From Phyllobacteriaceae bacterium (GTDB taxonomy: Bacteria > Pseudomonadota > Alphaproteobacteria > Rhizobiales > Rhizobiaceae), in contig JAJUHJ010000010.1 of the NCBI GenBank assembly GCA_029279965.1, positions 1 to 48,818 on the forward strand: 48,818 nt of DNA. Direction: 5' to 3'. Positions within the stretch are counted from its first letter, which is position 1. Every line of letters begins with the position of its first letter. A program made the position numbers and the translations under genes. The notes under the pieces are model-generated. The model ran no database searches, had not been told where the DNA came from, and worked only from the letters and a program-made list of their open reading frames with translations. This document shows positions 1-8,323 of the stretch, in pieces.

Positions 1-416
1 AGGCGGATGAAGATCATCAATAGCGCGATGCCGATGGCTGTTTCCGGCACGATGAGCGGCAGTGAAAGCAGGAACTCGACCACGCTCTTTCCCCGAAAGC
101 GCTCGCGCGCCAGCACCCGCGCGGCGGGCAGGCAGATGGCCAGGCAGATTATGGTCGTGACCGCGCCGATGAAAACGGTGTTGAAGGTGGCTTCCCACAG
201 CCGGGAATAGGGTGAGAACACGTAATCCCAGGCGAGCGGGGACAACGAGTGCTCTCGCTGTTCCAGCCACCACGTTGACGGAAGAAGGTCCGGCCAGGCC
301 CAGCGGAAAGCAAAACTCTGGATGACCAGCGGGAGGAGGGGGCCGACAATGAAACCTGCGACCAGTGCCAGATAAAGCTTCTGGAAAGGCGACAGGGAAG
401 GTTTTTTGCGCGCCAT
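1..416 (-). CDS. ABC transporter permease, second subunit (3' part cut by window edge)
   Basis: Inner-membrane permease of a binding-protein-dependent importer; the reading frame is open from the ATG at 416 to the window edge, giving 138 codons of an incomplete gene. The N-terminus reads MARKKPSLSPF followed by a hydrophobic segment (about residues 14-31), and a second segment lies near residues 78-95. The ATG comes directly after the TAG of the upstream permease, with no gap, so the two are almost certainly co-translated. Two separate permease genes would make a heterodimeric channel. In E. coli the related YnjC is one fused protein (family knowledge). The substrate cannot be read from the sequence. 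The missing 3' end prevents checking the EAA coupling loop. Confidence 0.8.
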   Translation of the reverse strand, partial: MARKKPSLSPFQKLYLALVAGFIVGPLLPLVIQSFAFRWAWPDLLPSTWWLEQREHSLSPLAWDYVFSPYSRLWEATFNTVFIGAVTTIICLAICLPAARVLARERFRGKSVVEFLLSLPLIVPETAIGIALLMIFIR

Positions 417-1304
417 CTAGACCCTGCCGATCTTCGTTTCGTAGCGCCGATAAACGATGAGATAGGCAGTGAGGATAAGGCCGGAGATGATGGCGAGCGA
501 AACCACGGCCGCCATGCCTTCCAACTGCCGCGTGTAGTCGGCATCGTTGAAATAGCGCCATGCAACGACCGGCAGCGTGTCGGGAAATCCGCCGCCGAGA
601 ATGAACGGCGCTTCGAAGGCGCCGACATTGAACGCAAAGCAGATCAGCGTGGCCGACACAATGCCCGGCAGTATTTGCGGCAGGGTAATGCGAAGAAAGA
701 TCATGCGGCCGCCGGCGCCGAGAACGGCCGCAGCTTCCTGGGTGTCGCGACCGATGCCGATGAGGACGGCATGGATGGCAAGCGTCATGAAAGGCATCTG
801 CTTCCACACGTAGACCGCGATGATGCCCCATCCGTAGTGGGTGTTCAGAATACGCAGAAACTGGCCAGGATCATCGATCAGACCGACAAATGCCGCCAGG
901 CGCGAAAACATGCCACCATTGCCGAGCATCACCACGGCAAGCGCGATGCCCACGGTGTAGGGAACCATCAGTGGCAGTTTGTAAAGACCGCTAAAGAGGG
1001 CTTTTCCGGGGAAAGTCTTGATCAACGCAAGAGCCAGAGGAACGGCCATCACGAGGGCGATCAAGGTTGCGAGCGTGGCATAATAGAGCGTCAGCCCCAG
1101 CGAGACCCAGAACGCTTTTGACGTCCATAGTGCCCGGAAATGAGAAAAATCCGGAAAGGTGTTGACGCCGAACCAGGGGGCGAACCCCATGGCTTGAAGA
1201 ATCGCCATCATCAACGCGCCGCCGAACAGCACGGCAAGCACGAGTGCCATTGGCGCCATTTCGAGTGAAAGCCGGAGCATCCTATATTCCCGCGGGCGGC
1301 GCAT
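417..1304 (-). CDS. ABC transporter permease, first subunit
   Basis: Inner-membrane permease of 295 residues with about six hydrophobic segments, beginning MRRPREYRMLRLSLEMAP. The region VLIGIGRDTQEAAAVLGAGG resembles the cytoplasmic EAA loop that docks on the ATPase. I chose the ATG at 1304, which lies 10 bases after the stop of the binding-protein gene and follows a purine-rich AAGAGACG. An inner ATG at 1280 is also possible. The open frame continues upstream into the binding-protein gene, but that part is an overlap artefact. It belongs to the operon ATPase, binding protein, permease 1, permease 2. The family is clear; the transported substrate is unknown. Confidence 0.85.
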   Translation of the reverse strand: MRRPREYRMLRLSLEMAPMALVLAVLFGGALMMAILQAMGFAPWFGVNTFPDFSHFRALWTSKAFWVSLGLTLYYATLATLIALVMAVPLALALIKTFPGKALFSGLYKLPLMVPYTVGIALAVVMLGNGGMFSRLAAFVGLIDDPGQFLRILNTHYGWGIIAVYVWKQMPFMTLAIHAVLIGIGRDTQEAAAVLGAGGRMIFLRITLPQILPGIVSATLICFAFNVGAFEAPFILGGGFPDTLPVVAWRYFNDADYTRQLEGMAAVVSLAIISGLILTAYLIVYRRYETKIGRV

Positions 1305-1314
1305 TGAACGTCTC

Positions 1315-2667
1315 TTATCGCGGGAGATTTTCAACTGCCTCGGCAACAATGTCGGCAATGGTCCGGCTGCTGTCGCGCTCGATATATTCCAGCCACGCCG
1401 CTTCGATGACATCGACCAGCGTGGCGTTCGCGTCGGGCGCCGCATTCTCATCGAGTTCGGCCTGTTCCACGCCGATATGTCCCGGCGCGGCTTCTTCCAG
1501 AACCCGTCTCTCCTGCGGTGCGAGGAGCCACGGATCGATGCCGGCTGGAAGGCCGACATGTTCGAGCTTTGAAATTTGCGCTTCGAGGGACGTCATGTAA
1601 TTGATGAGGACGAGCGCGGCCGCCGGGTTGGGCGCATTTGCGGGAATTGCCAGATAGCTCTTGTTCTTGATCATATAGCCTTCGGGAAAAATGAAGGCTT
1701 CCGCCTTTTCGGGATACGTTCCCTTGGCAAGTCCCGTCGCGACGCCGTAAAGGCCGAATTTGCAGGCGAAATCGATCTGACCATTGAGGAAAAAGCCTTC
1801 CAGCGCGGCTATGTCTTCCGGATAATGTGGGCCTGCGCCCCCTTCTGCTCCTAAGAGCAGGGGTTCCAGGTTCTTCAGGTATTCGAGACCGGGGCCGATG
1901 AGCCGCGCGAGCTCGGATGCGCCAATCTCTTCCAGCGGTGCCTGGAAAGCCTCCGCTCCGGTGCCATCCGGATTGTGGGCATAGATCGCCTCCTGCACAA
2001 AGGTGTTGCCGATATAGTGCGGCGGCTTCACATAAGTAAACTTGCCGGGATTCTCCTCCAGATATGCGCGCAGCGCCGCGAACGTGGAGGGCGTGCCGGC
2101 TTCGTCAACACGAGCGCGGTTGACGGCGCAGACATATTGCTCGCTCGACCATGGCATCTCCTGACCCAGCGTCTCGACACCGAAATCCCGGAGGTTAAGC
2201 ACCGAACGTGGATCGTCGGAACTCCATTCGAGGTTTTCCGCATTGGGAAGGAGTTGCGCAAATGGACCAAAAAGCGCGTCCTGCCGCTTCAGGGCAGCAA
2301 AATTCTCGCCATTCACCCAGACGACATCCACACTGCCCGCGCCGATCCTCTTACCGGCATTCAACTCCGCCAGAACGAGATCGACCGCGTCCTTCGTCCC
2401 GGTGATGCGAACGGGATTGAAGGAGATACCTTCTTGATCGAGGGCCGGCGTTACCACGCGATCCATCCAGACGTTCAAACTGTCATCGCCACCCCAGAAA
2501 TAGAAATTCACCGAACCTTCTTCCCGCGCCCGCTGTTCGACTTCGCTCCATTGAAGGGTGCCGTCGAGGAAATCGGCTCGAAATTCATGCTCGGCTTCCC
2601 CGGCGCTTGCGGCCGCAGCGAAAGCTAGCGCAGGTGCGGCGACCAGTCCCAATGCAGCACGTCTCAT
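1315..2667 (-). CDS. YnjB-like periplasmic substrate-binding protein
   Basis: Secreted binding protein of an ABC importer, about 450 residues. It opens with MRRAALGLVAAPALAFA, a short basic stretch and a hydrophobic core ending in an Ala-rich region that looks like a signal peptide cleaved near ASA-GEA. The segments NFYFWGGDDSLNVWMD and VDVVWVNGENFAALK are typical of the YnjB family (COG4134), a poorly characterised relative of iron, thiamine and polyamine binding proteins. The ATG at 2667 is preceded by AGGAG at ideal spacing and lies one base after the stop of the ATPase gene. An upstream ATG at 2685 would overlap that gene by 17 bases. Ligand unknown. Confidence 0.85.
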   Translation of the reverse strand: MRRAALGLVAAPALAFAAAASAGEAEHEFRADFLDGTLQWSEVEQRAREEGSVNFYFWGGDDSLNVWMDRVVTPALDQEGISFNPVRITGTKDAVDLVLAELNAGKRIGAGSVDVVWVNGENFAALKRQDALFGPFAQLLPNAENLEWSSDDPRSVLNLRDFGVETLGQEMPWSSEQYVCAVNRARVDEAGTPSTFAALRAYLEENPGKFTYVKPPHYIGNTFVQEAIYAHNPDGTGAEAFQAPLEEIGASELARLIGPGLEYLKNLEPLLLGAEGGAGPHYPEDIAALEGFFLNGQIDFACKFGLYGVATGLAKGTYPEKAEAFIFPEGYMIKNKSYLAIPANAPNPAAALVLINYMTSLEAQISKLEHVGLPAGIDPWLLAPQERRVLEEAAPGHIGVEQAELDENAAPDANATLVDVIEAAWLEYIERDSSRTIADIVAEAVENLPR

Positions 2668-2668
2668 T

Positions 2669-3736
2669 CTAATGCTCCTGTTCATCCGTGCCTGGCATCA
2701 GCCAGATGCTGTCCGGCGCGATGCCGAGCCAAACCGCGCTGTCGACGTTGAGAAGTCGTCGTGTGGGCTCGCTGACAAGCACCGGTGTTTCTCCGCAAAG
2801 GACGGTGTAGCAGACGCTGGCGCCCAGGAAATTGCGCGCCGCGATGGTGCCGGGAATTGCCTGATGCGCGGTGTCTTCCGGTGCGCCGATAATGTCGATG
2901 GCCTCGGGTCTGAGCGCGAGATGAACGCTCTCGCCATCGGCAAACTCGGCCTGCTCTTCAACGCAAAAAGTGCCTATGGCTGTTTCCACCCGGTTTTGCT
3001 CCTTTATCCGGCCCCGCAAGATGTTCGATATCCCCATGAAATCCGCGACCTTGATCGATCGGGGACGCGCATAAAGCATTTCGGGGGGGTCGAACTGGGC
3101 CAGACGGCCGTTCAGGATGACGGCCACGCGGTCAGCCACTTCGAGAGCTTCGGCCTGGTCGTGCGTCACGAAGATTGTCGTGATTGCAAGGCGCTGTTGA
3201 AGATCATGGACGAAACGACGCATTTCGCCGCGCAGACCCGTATCGAGGCTGGAGAAGGGCTCGTCCATCATCAGGAGCGATGGCTTGGTGATCAGGGTGC
3301 GCGCGATGGCCACACGTTGCATCTGACCGCCTGAGAGTTGTGCCGGAAACCGATCCCGGAGCGGACGCAACTGAACAATGTCCAGCATCTCGTCCAGCTT
3401 TTCGCGGATATCCGTTTTCGGGTAGCCGCGTACCCTGAGGCCGAACGCGATGTTCTTTTCCACGGTCATGTGTGGGAACAAGGCGAAACGCTGCGGCACC
3501 AGACCGACATTGCGTGCCTGCACCGGCGTTTGCGAGACATCATCGCCATTGAACAGGATGACGCCACTGGTCGGGTGCTCAAGGCCGGCGATCATGCGCA
3601 ATATCGTCGTCTTGCCGCAGCCGGATGGACCAAGAAGCGCAACGAACTCGCCCGATCCGACCAAAAGATCGATGTTGTCGATGGCGGTAATACTGCCGAA
3701 CGCCTTTCGCACGTTCTTGAGCTGCACTTTCGTCAA
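2669..3736 (-). CDS. ABC transporter ATP-binding protein (PotA-like)
   Basis: Cytoplasmic ATPase that powers the importer encoded downstream. The Walker A motif GPSGCGKTT is near residues 36-44, the signature is LSGGQMQRVAIA, and Walker B is LLMMDEPFSSLD. The C-terminal third is a TOBE-like regulatory domain. About 355 residues is the length of spermidine/putrescine or iron(III) type ATPases, longer than the 217-residue YnjD partner of E. coli YnjB. There is no ATG start. GTG at 3742 has GGAG only one base away, whereas TTG at 3736 has the same GGAG seven bases away, so TTG is preferred. It is the first gene of the operon. Substrate is not predictable. Confidence 0.88.
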   Translation of the reverse strand: MTKVQLKNVRKAFGSITAIDNIDLLVGSGEFVALLGPSGCGKTTILRMIAGLEHPTSGVILFNGDDVSQTPVQARNVGLVPQRFALFPHMTVEKNIAFGLRVRGYPKTDIREKLDEMLDIVQLRPLRDRFPAQLSGGQMQRVAIARTLITKPSLLMMDEPFSSLDTGLRGEMRRFVHDLQQRLAITTIFVTHDQAEALEVADRVAVILNGRLAQFDPPEMLYARPRSIKVADFMGISNILRGRIKEQNRVETAIGTFCVEEQAEFADGESVHLALRPEAIDIIGAPEDTAHQAIPGTIAARNFLGASVCYTVLCGETPVLVSEPTRRLLNVDSAVWLGIAPDSIWLMPGTDEQEH

Positions 3737-3853
3737 GCGCACTCTCCGGCACAGGGTATGTGATGATGACAGGGTTCGCGCGAAATCGTCATGCGGGACC
3801 TGATAGCACGTCAGGCTCGTATCATCCCATCAACAGGTCGCGAGCGTCTTCGG
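3737..3853. other. Upstream region of the ABC importer operon
   Basis: This stretch, together with the repeat that follows, must carry the promoter of the minus-strand importer operon unless transcription comes from the wzz-like gene. I see no convincing -35/-10 pair. Confidence 0.3.
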
Positions 3854-3958
3854 CTACAGCATCGGCCCGAAAATCTGAATCGCTTTTCGGAAAGCACGAT
3901 GTGTCGATCCAATGAGATGCCGCGTCCTTGTGCATCCAAAAGGACGCACGGCGCGCTA
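3854..3958. repeat. Intergenic palindromic repeat, copy A
   Basis: One full unit of a ~102-bp element, running from a CTA at 3854 to a CTA at 3956-3958. It contains two dyads: CCGAAAATC/GCTTTTCGG (one mismatch) and GTGCATCC-AAAA-GGACGCAC, the second flanked by CGCG on both sides. Other copies are at 10208-10306 and 36997-37242. The right end (GCGCGCTA) overlaps the TAG stop codon of the minus-strand wzz-like gene, so on that gene's mRNA the hairpin starts immediately after the stop. The element lies between wzz-like and the ABC operon, in the same direction as both. Confidence 0.9.
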
Positions 3959-4837
3959 GGCCACCGGTTTTGACCTGCCGAGACGGAATGCGTCTTTGAT
4001 CCGCCGCATCTTGTCAGCCGATTCTGCATTTTGCGCGGCATTCTTGAGACCTGCCCGCACAAAGGCAAACAACAGCAGCACAAATCCCGAAGCGATGGCA
4101 GCTACGACTGCTATCAACAGGGTGCGCTGGGATTCCGGCTCGCTCAATGTCGGCTCCTGAATGATGTCGGCCGGCGACACACTTCCCTGCAGTGCGAGTT
4201 GCGTCGACAGAATGTCCTGCTCGGTGGTGGCAATGCTGGAGATGAGGAGAACCGAGGATTGATTGGCGTTGCTCAGCATCGTCATGGCGGACCAGTTGCC
4301 CTCGCCCGCCTGATCGTAAATCGCGTTGAGACGTTCGAGATTGTCGATCAAGCTTTGCCTTGAACGCTCCAGCGCCTCCAGCTTCTGTTCCAGAACGCGC
4401 CTCTTGTCTCCGCGCGGCACGGAATTCTGGATGAGTTGATCAAGCAGACGGGTGAGCAGTGCCTGGGTCTCTTCGGGCGATGTGCCGGTCACGCTGACTC
4501 TGAAATAGTCGGCATTGTCCAGCTTCTGAACACTCAGCCGATTCTCCAGAAGCGCCTGGCGGGCAGCAGCAACAGTGCCATGATTGGCATCCGACAGCCC
4601 TGCCTGGATCGCCGGATCGATGACACTTGCGCTTTGGAGCAGCGCCGCTTCTTCCTGTGACATCGCGACCATGGCTTCGGCGCGGTAGCTGTCCGACTGA
4701 GAAAAATGCAGGTAGCTGAAAACGGCCAAGCCGATGAGAAGGGGACCGAACACCAGCAGCATCCACGATTCGGCGATCGCGACAGCAAGGTCAAGCAGGC
4801 TTATTTCATCGTTTTGCGAAGGGAGTGTTTCGGTCAT
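3956..4837 (-). CDS. Wzz-like polysaccharide chain-length determinant
   Basis: Inner-membrane protein of 293 residues with the Wzz/co-polymerase layout: a short cytoplasmic N-terminus, a first membrane segment near residues 27-46, a long periplasmic region rich in predicted coiled coil (about residues 130-195), and a second membrane segment near 240-262 followed by a basic tail. It lacks a tyrosine-kinase domain. Such proteins set the length of O-antigen, capsule or exopolysaccharide chains. It is divergent from the UDP-glucose dehydrogenase gene, supporting a role in an acidic polysaccharide pathway. Its TAG stop codon lies inside the end of repeat copy A. Which polymer it controls is unknown. 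Confidence 0.78.
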   Translation of the reverse strand: MTETLPSQNDEISLLDLAVAIAESWMLLVFGPLLIGLAVFSYLHFSQSDSYRAEAMVAMSQEEAALLQSASVIDPAIQAGLSDANHGTVAAARQALLENRLSVQKLDNADYFRVSVTGTSPEETQALLTRLLDQLIQNSVPRGDKRRVLEQKLEALERSRQSLIDNLERLNAIYDQAGEGNWSAMTMLSNANQSSVLLISSIATTEQDILSTQLALQGSVSPADIIQEPTLSEPESQRTLLIAVVAAIASGFVLLLFAFVRAGLKNAAQNAESADKMRRIKDAFRLGRSKPVA

Positions 4838-5147
4838 CTTGCTCTTCTGTCTTCATCCCGCCTTGAAATAATGGGCTTTGAGAGAACATTTGTGTGGGCA
4901 ATTTAGGGCAAATTGCCCGATTCCACCCACAGGCATCGCCCGGATTCTTCTGGCCGCATTTGCATGCCGGCGCAAGGGTGCGCCTGCTCGTTTGCCCATT
5001 GTTGCCAAGCCATTCCGTCGAAAGTAGGAATGCGGGGTGTGTGCAAGGATCGCGGAGACTCGAATTTTTGCTTGAGGGCAGGTCTCCCTTGTTCGGCCTC
5101 ATTGAAGCTCTATCCAGCGCACAGACCTGAATCGGGACCGGTGAATC
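4838..5147. other. Divergent control region between wzz-like and ugd
   Basis: These 310 bases separate two divergent polysaccharide genes and must hold both promoters. The visible feature is a perfect 9+9 inverted repeat at 4896-4918, described separately. I found no coding region that looks real and no clear riboswitch. Confidence 0.6.
4896..4918. promoter_or_regulatory. Perfect 9+9 bp dyad, candidate operator
   Basis: GGGCAATTT and AAATTGCCC are exact inverted copies separated by AGGGC. The dyad ends about 60 bases before the wzz-like start codon and lies in the divergent region with ugd, the expected place for a dimeric regulator site. The binding protein is unknown. An RNA hairpin in the wzz-like leader is an alternative. 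Confidence 0.5.
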
Positions 5148-6515
5148 ATGCACGTTACGCTATTTGGTACGGGTTATGTGGGCTTGGTAACGGGAGCCTG
5201 CCTTGCCGACGCTGGCCACGCAGTGCTTTGCGTGGACGTCGACGAGAAGAAGATCGCGCGGCTGAAAGCCGGCGAAATCCCCATCTACGAGCCTGGCCTG
5301 GAGGCCATTGTGAAGCGGTCCGCGCAAGCCGGCACCTTATCTTTCACAACCGATGCGGCGGCGGCGGTTGCCCATGCAGAATTGCAATTCATCGCCGTGG
5401 GAACACCAGCAGACGGCGATGGATCGGCCGATCTGAGCTTTGTGCTCGATGTTGCCGCCACGATCGGTCGCCATATGGAGAGCGACAAGATTGTCGTGGT
5501 CAAATCCACCGTGCCCGTGGGAACCTGCGACCAGGTCAAGGAGCGCATCACCGAGGTGCTTTCGGAACGGCCGGCAGAGCTTGGCTGCGAGGTTGTGTCC
5601 AACCCCGAGTTCTTGAAGGAAGGATCGGCAGTGGCCGATTTCCTGAAGCCGGACCGCATCATTGTCGGCACGGCATCCAAGCGGGCTGGCGCGGTGATGA
5701 AGGAGCTCTACGAGCCATTCAACCGCAATCACGACCGGACAATCTACATGGATGTTCGTTCGGCCGAGCTTTCCAAATATGCGGCCAACGCCATGCTGGC
5801 GACGAAGATCAGCTTCATCAACGAAATCGCCAACCTTGCCGAGCGGCTCGGCGCGGATATCGAGCAGATCAGGCGCGGCATCGGGGCCGATCCGCGCATA
5901 GGGTATGATTTCATCTATCCAGGACTTGGCTATGGCGGAAGCTGCTTTCCCAAGGACGTGCAGGCGCTCATCCGGACTGCCAGGAATGCAGGGTATGGTG
6001 CAGGCCTCGTCGAGGCTGTCGATGCCATCAACGAGCGACAGAAGAAAACATTGTTCGAGCGGATTGCCGGCCACTATGGGGGGATAGACGCCCTGAAGGG
6101 TAAGACGATCGCGCTATGGGGGCTCGCCTTCAAGCCGAATACCGACGACATGCGGGAGGCGCCGAGCCGGACGTTGATGGAGGCGCTGTGGGACTGCGGT
6201 GCGCGGGTCCAGGCCTACGATCCGGTGGCCATGGACGAAGCCCGGCGTATTTACGGAGACCGTGAAGATTTGGTTCTCGCTCCGGATAAGTATTCGGCTC
6301 TGGCCGATGCCGATGCTCTGGCCATCTGCACGGAGTGGCAGCAGTTCCGCGCGCCAGACTTCGATGAAATGGCACTGCGGCTGAAGAAACGGCTCATTTT
6401 CGACGGGCGCAATATTTATGCACCGGATCGGATGCGGGATGAGGGCTGGACATATTTCAGCATCGGCCGTGCGCCCTCGCTTCCAAGACTCAAGGCTGTC
6501 AAGGCCGCCTCATGA
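5148..6515 (+). CDS. ugd: UDP-glucose 6-dehydrogenase
   Basis: Cytoplasmic enzyme that oxidises UDP-glucose to UDP-glucuronate with two NAD+, supplying acidic sugars for surface polysaccharide. The 455-residue length is normal for the family. The NAD-binding GTGYVG is at residues 7-12, the central region has KSTVPVGT, and the catalytic cysteine is Cys266 in GGSCFPKD. The C-terminal UDP-binding domain has [18 protein letters not shown]. The stop overlaps the start of the epimerase gene by four bases (ATGA), so the two are translationally coupled and its product can pass straight to the epimerase. The ribosome-binding site is weak. Confidence 0.96.
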   Translation: MHVTLFGTGYVGLVTGACLADAGHAVLCVDVDEKKIARLKAGEIPIYEPGLEAIVKRSAQAGTLSFTTDAAAAVAHAELQFIAVGTPADGDGSADLSFVLDVAATIGRHMESDKIVVVKSTVPVGTCDQVKERITEVLSERPAELGCEVVSNPEFLKEGSAVADFLKPDRIIVGTASKRAGAVMKELYEPFNRNHDRTIYMDVRSAELSKYAANAMLATKISFINEIANLAERLGADIEQIRRGIGADPRIGYDFIYPGLGYGGSCFPKDVQALIRTARNAGYGAGLVEAVDAINERQKKTLFERIAGHYGGIDALKGKTIALWGLAFKPNTDDMREAPSRTLMEALWDCGARVQAYDPVAMDEARRIYGDREDLVLAPDKYSALADADALAICTEWQQFRAPDFDEMALRLKKRLIFDGRNIYAPDRMRDEGWTYFSIGRAPSLPRLKAVKAAS

Positions 6516-7552
6516 AGGTTCTCGTAACGGGAAACGCAGGCTTCATCGGCTTTCACGTCGCCTTGCGCCTTGTCGAGCGAGGCGACGAGGTGGTGGGCTT
6601 CGATAACGTCAACAGCTATTACGAGCCGGCCCTGAAGGAAGCGCGGCTCAATCTCCTGCGAGAGGCGGGAGACCGGCAGGGTGGCCGTTACACCTTCGTC
6701 CGTGCGGACCTTGCCGACCGGAGCGCGGTGGAGCGCTGCTTCGGTGAACATGGATTCGACCGGGTGATCCATCTCGGCGCACAGGCAGGCGTACGCTACA
6801 GTCTGGAGGATCCCCACTCCTATGTTCAGAGCAATGTGGTGGGCTTTACCAACATCCTCGAAGCCTGTCGGCATGGAAAGGTTGGCCATCTGACCTACGC
6901 CTCGACCTCCAGCGTCTATGGCGCCAATACGAAAATGCCGTTTTCCGAGCATGACGGCGCCGATCATCCGCTCCAGTTCTATGCTGCAACCAAGCGCGCG
7001 AACGAACTGATGGCTCACAGCTATGCGCATCTGTTTGGTCTGCCGACCACCGGCCTGCGCTTCTTCACAGTCTACGGACCGTGGGGCCGGCCCGATATGG
7101 CGCTTTTCAAGTTTACGCGGCTGATGTTGGAAGACCGGCCCATCCCGGTTTTCAACAATGGCAACCACACGCGCGACTTCACTTATATCGACGATATTGT
7201 CGAGGGTGTCATTCGCGCCAACGATTCCGTAGCAACGCCGGATCCGGACTGGGATGCGGCGCGCCCCGACCCGGCGACAAGTGCTGCCCCTTTCCGCATC
7301 TTCAACATCGGCAACAGCGCCCCGGTGAGGCTTATGGACTACATTGCCGCGCTGGAAGAAGCGCTTGGGAAGAAAGCGAAACTCGACTTGCTGCCGCTAC
7401 AGCCGGGCGATGTGCCGGATACCTTCGCCGATACCGGGGAACTGCAGGCCCATGTGGGCTATCGCCCGGACACGCCGGTGAACGAAGGCGTGCGCCGCTT
7501 CGTTGAATGGTACCGGAGCGATTACACAGCCCTTGCGCAAACGGATCGCTGA
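6512..7552 (+). CDS. NAD-dependent nucleotide-sugar epimerase, probably UDP-glucuronate 4-epimerase
   Basis: Extended short-chain dehydrogenase of 346 residues. The Rossmann motif GNAGFIG is at residues 7-13 and the catalytic YxxxK is Tyr157/Lys161 in [24 protein letters not shown] and the length match the LpsL/CapI-type UDP-glucuronate 4-epimerases, which make UDP-galacturonate. The four-base overlap with ugd, whose product is UDP-glucuronate, supports that substrate. UDP-glucose 4-epimerase activity is the main alternative, but the context favours glucuronate. The product would feed lipopolysaccharide or capsule galacturonate. Confidence 0.88.
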   Translation: MKVLVTGNAGFIGFHVALRLVERGDEVVGFDNVNSYYEPALKEARLNLLREAGDRQGGRYTFVRADLADRSAVERCFGEHGFDRVIHLGAQAGVRYSLEDPHSYVQSNVVGFTNILEACRHGKVGHLTYASTSSVYGANTKMPFSEHDGADHPLQFYAATKRANELMAHSYAHLFGLPTTGLRFFTVYGPWGRPDMALFKFTRLMLEDRPIPVFNNGNHTRDFTYIDDIVEGVIRANDSVATPDPDWDAARPDPATSAAPFRIFNIGNSAPVRLMDYIAALEEALGKKAKLDLLPLQPGDVPDTFADTGELQAHVGYRPDTPVNEGVRRFVEWYRSDYTALAQTDR

Positions 7553-7561
7553 CCGCAAGGT

Positions 7562-7578
7562 GCGTTGCCTTCCGCAAC
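7562..7578. terminator. Hairpin between epimerase and tRNA-Val
   Basis: CGTTGC and GCAACG form a perfect 6-bp stem around a five-base loop just after the epimerase stop and downstream of the oppositely oriented tRNA. Neither side has a clear U-run, so it is only a weak bidirectional terminator candidate. Confidence 0.35.
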
Positions 7579-7608
7579 GGGTATGGCTGACAATCTATGG
7601 CAGGAGGA

Positions 7609-7683
7609 TGGTGGGCGTGACAGGGATTGAACCTGTGACCCCTTCGATGTCAACGAAGTGCTCTCCCGCTGAGCTACACGCCC
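7609..7683 (-). tRNA. tRNA-Val (anticodon GAC)
   Basis: A 75-base cloverleaf including an encoded CCA. The acceptor stem is GGGCGTG/CACGCCC, the D arm GCTCAGCGGGAGAGC, the anticodon stem CTTCG/CGAAG with loop TTGACAT (anticodon GAC at 7649-7651), and the T arm ACAGG-TTCAATC-CCTGT. Every stem pairs. It reads the valine codons GUC and GUU. Confidence 0.97.
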
Positions 7684-7696
7684 ATCCGACGCGCGC

Positions 7697-7725
7697 ATAG
7701 ATCACATATTTGACGACGGCGTCAA
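7697..7725 (-). promoter_or_regulatory. Predicted promoter of tRNA-Val
   Basis: On the minus strand TTGACG (7725-7720) is followed after 17 bases by ATCTAT (7702-7697), about 14 bases before the mature tRNA 5' end. The -35 is good and the -10 moderate. Confidence 0.5.
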
Positions 7726-7758
7726 TAGCCTGTTTGCGCCCATTCGTGCTTTCCAGGA

Positions 7759-8121
7759 TCAGGCCGCCTGCAACAGCTTTTCCACCTCGTTGACGAGGTC
7801 GCGCAGGTGGAAGGGTTTGGACAGCACCTTGGCATCGCGTGGCGCTTGGGAATCTGGATTGAGCGCGACGGCTGCGAAGCCGGTGATGAACATGACCTTG
7901 AGATCGGGGTCGATTTCGGTCGCCCGCCGCGCAAGCTCGATTCCATCCATCTCGGGCATGACGATATCGGTCAGAAGCAGTGAGAAAGGCTCCTCGCGCA
8001 GCCGGTCGTAAGCGCCTGCGCCATTGTCGAAATCGACGACTTCATAGCCGGCACGCTCCAGTGCCTTGACCAAAAATCGCCGCATATCCTCATCATCTTC
8101 CGCAAGAAGAATTCGTGCCAT
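7759..8121 (-). CDS. cpdR: Single-domain response regulator CpdR
   Basis: A 120-residue receiver domain with no output domain. It has the acidic pocket AEDDEDM, phospho-acceptor Asp52 in LLTDIVMPEMDG, Thr80 and Lys102 in LSKPFHL. The sequence closely matches the alphaproteobacterial CpdR family, which in its unphosphorylated form delivers substrates such as CtrA to ClpXP protease and so controls cell-cycle progression. I chose the ATG at 8121 (MARILLAEDD), which has GGAAGA upstream; the longer open frame from 8184 lacks family support. The neighbours, an amidohydrolase then hisN/suhB, match the order I recall around S. meliloti cpdR1. Confidence 0.93.
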   Translation of the reverse strand: MARILLAEDDEDMRRFLVKALERAGYEVVDFDNGAGAYDRLREEPFSLLLTDIVMPEMDGIELARRATEIDPDLKVMFITGFAAVALNPDSQAPRDAKVLSKPFHLRDLVNEVEKLLQAA

Positions 8122-8323
8122 TATGTCTTCCGAAAACCAACCCCGACGCCGCCCGTTCAGGAGACGATCACAATAATCTGCCATATGGTTGGAACAGGGT
8201 AAATATCAAGTGAACGATGTTGCAGGTGCGGGATGCGGCAATCCTGCATGCTGGACATGCAACCCCGCCGGTGGCACGCTCGTTGGGAAAGGGCGGTGCA
8301 ATGCCGGACGGATCGAGGCTTAA

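Noticed and set aside
417-1559. Longer permease starting at 1559
   Set aside because: The first 85 codons lie inside the binding-protein gene in another frame and show no membrane or family character; the start at 1304 is better.
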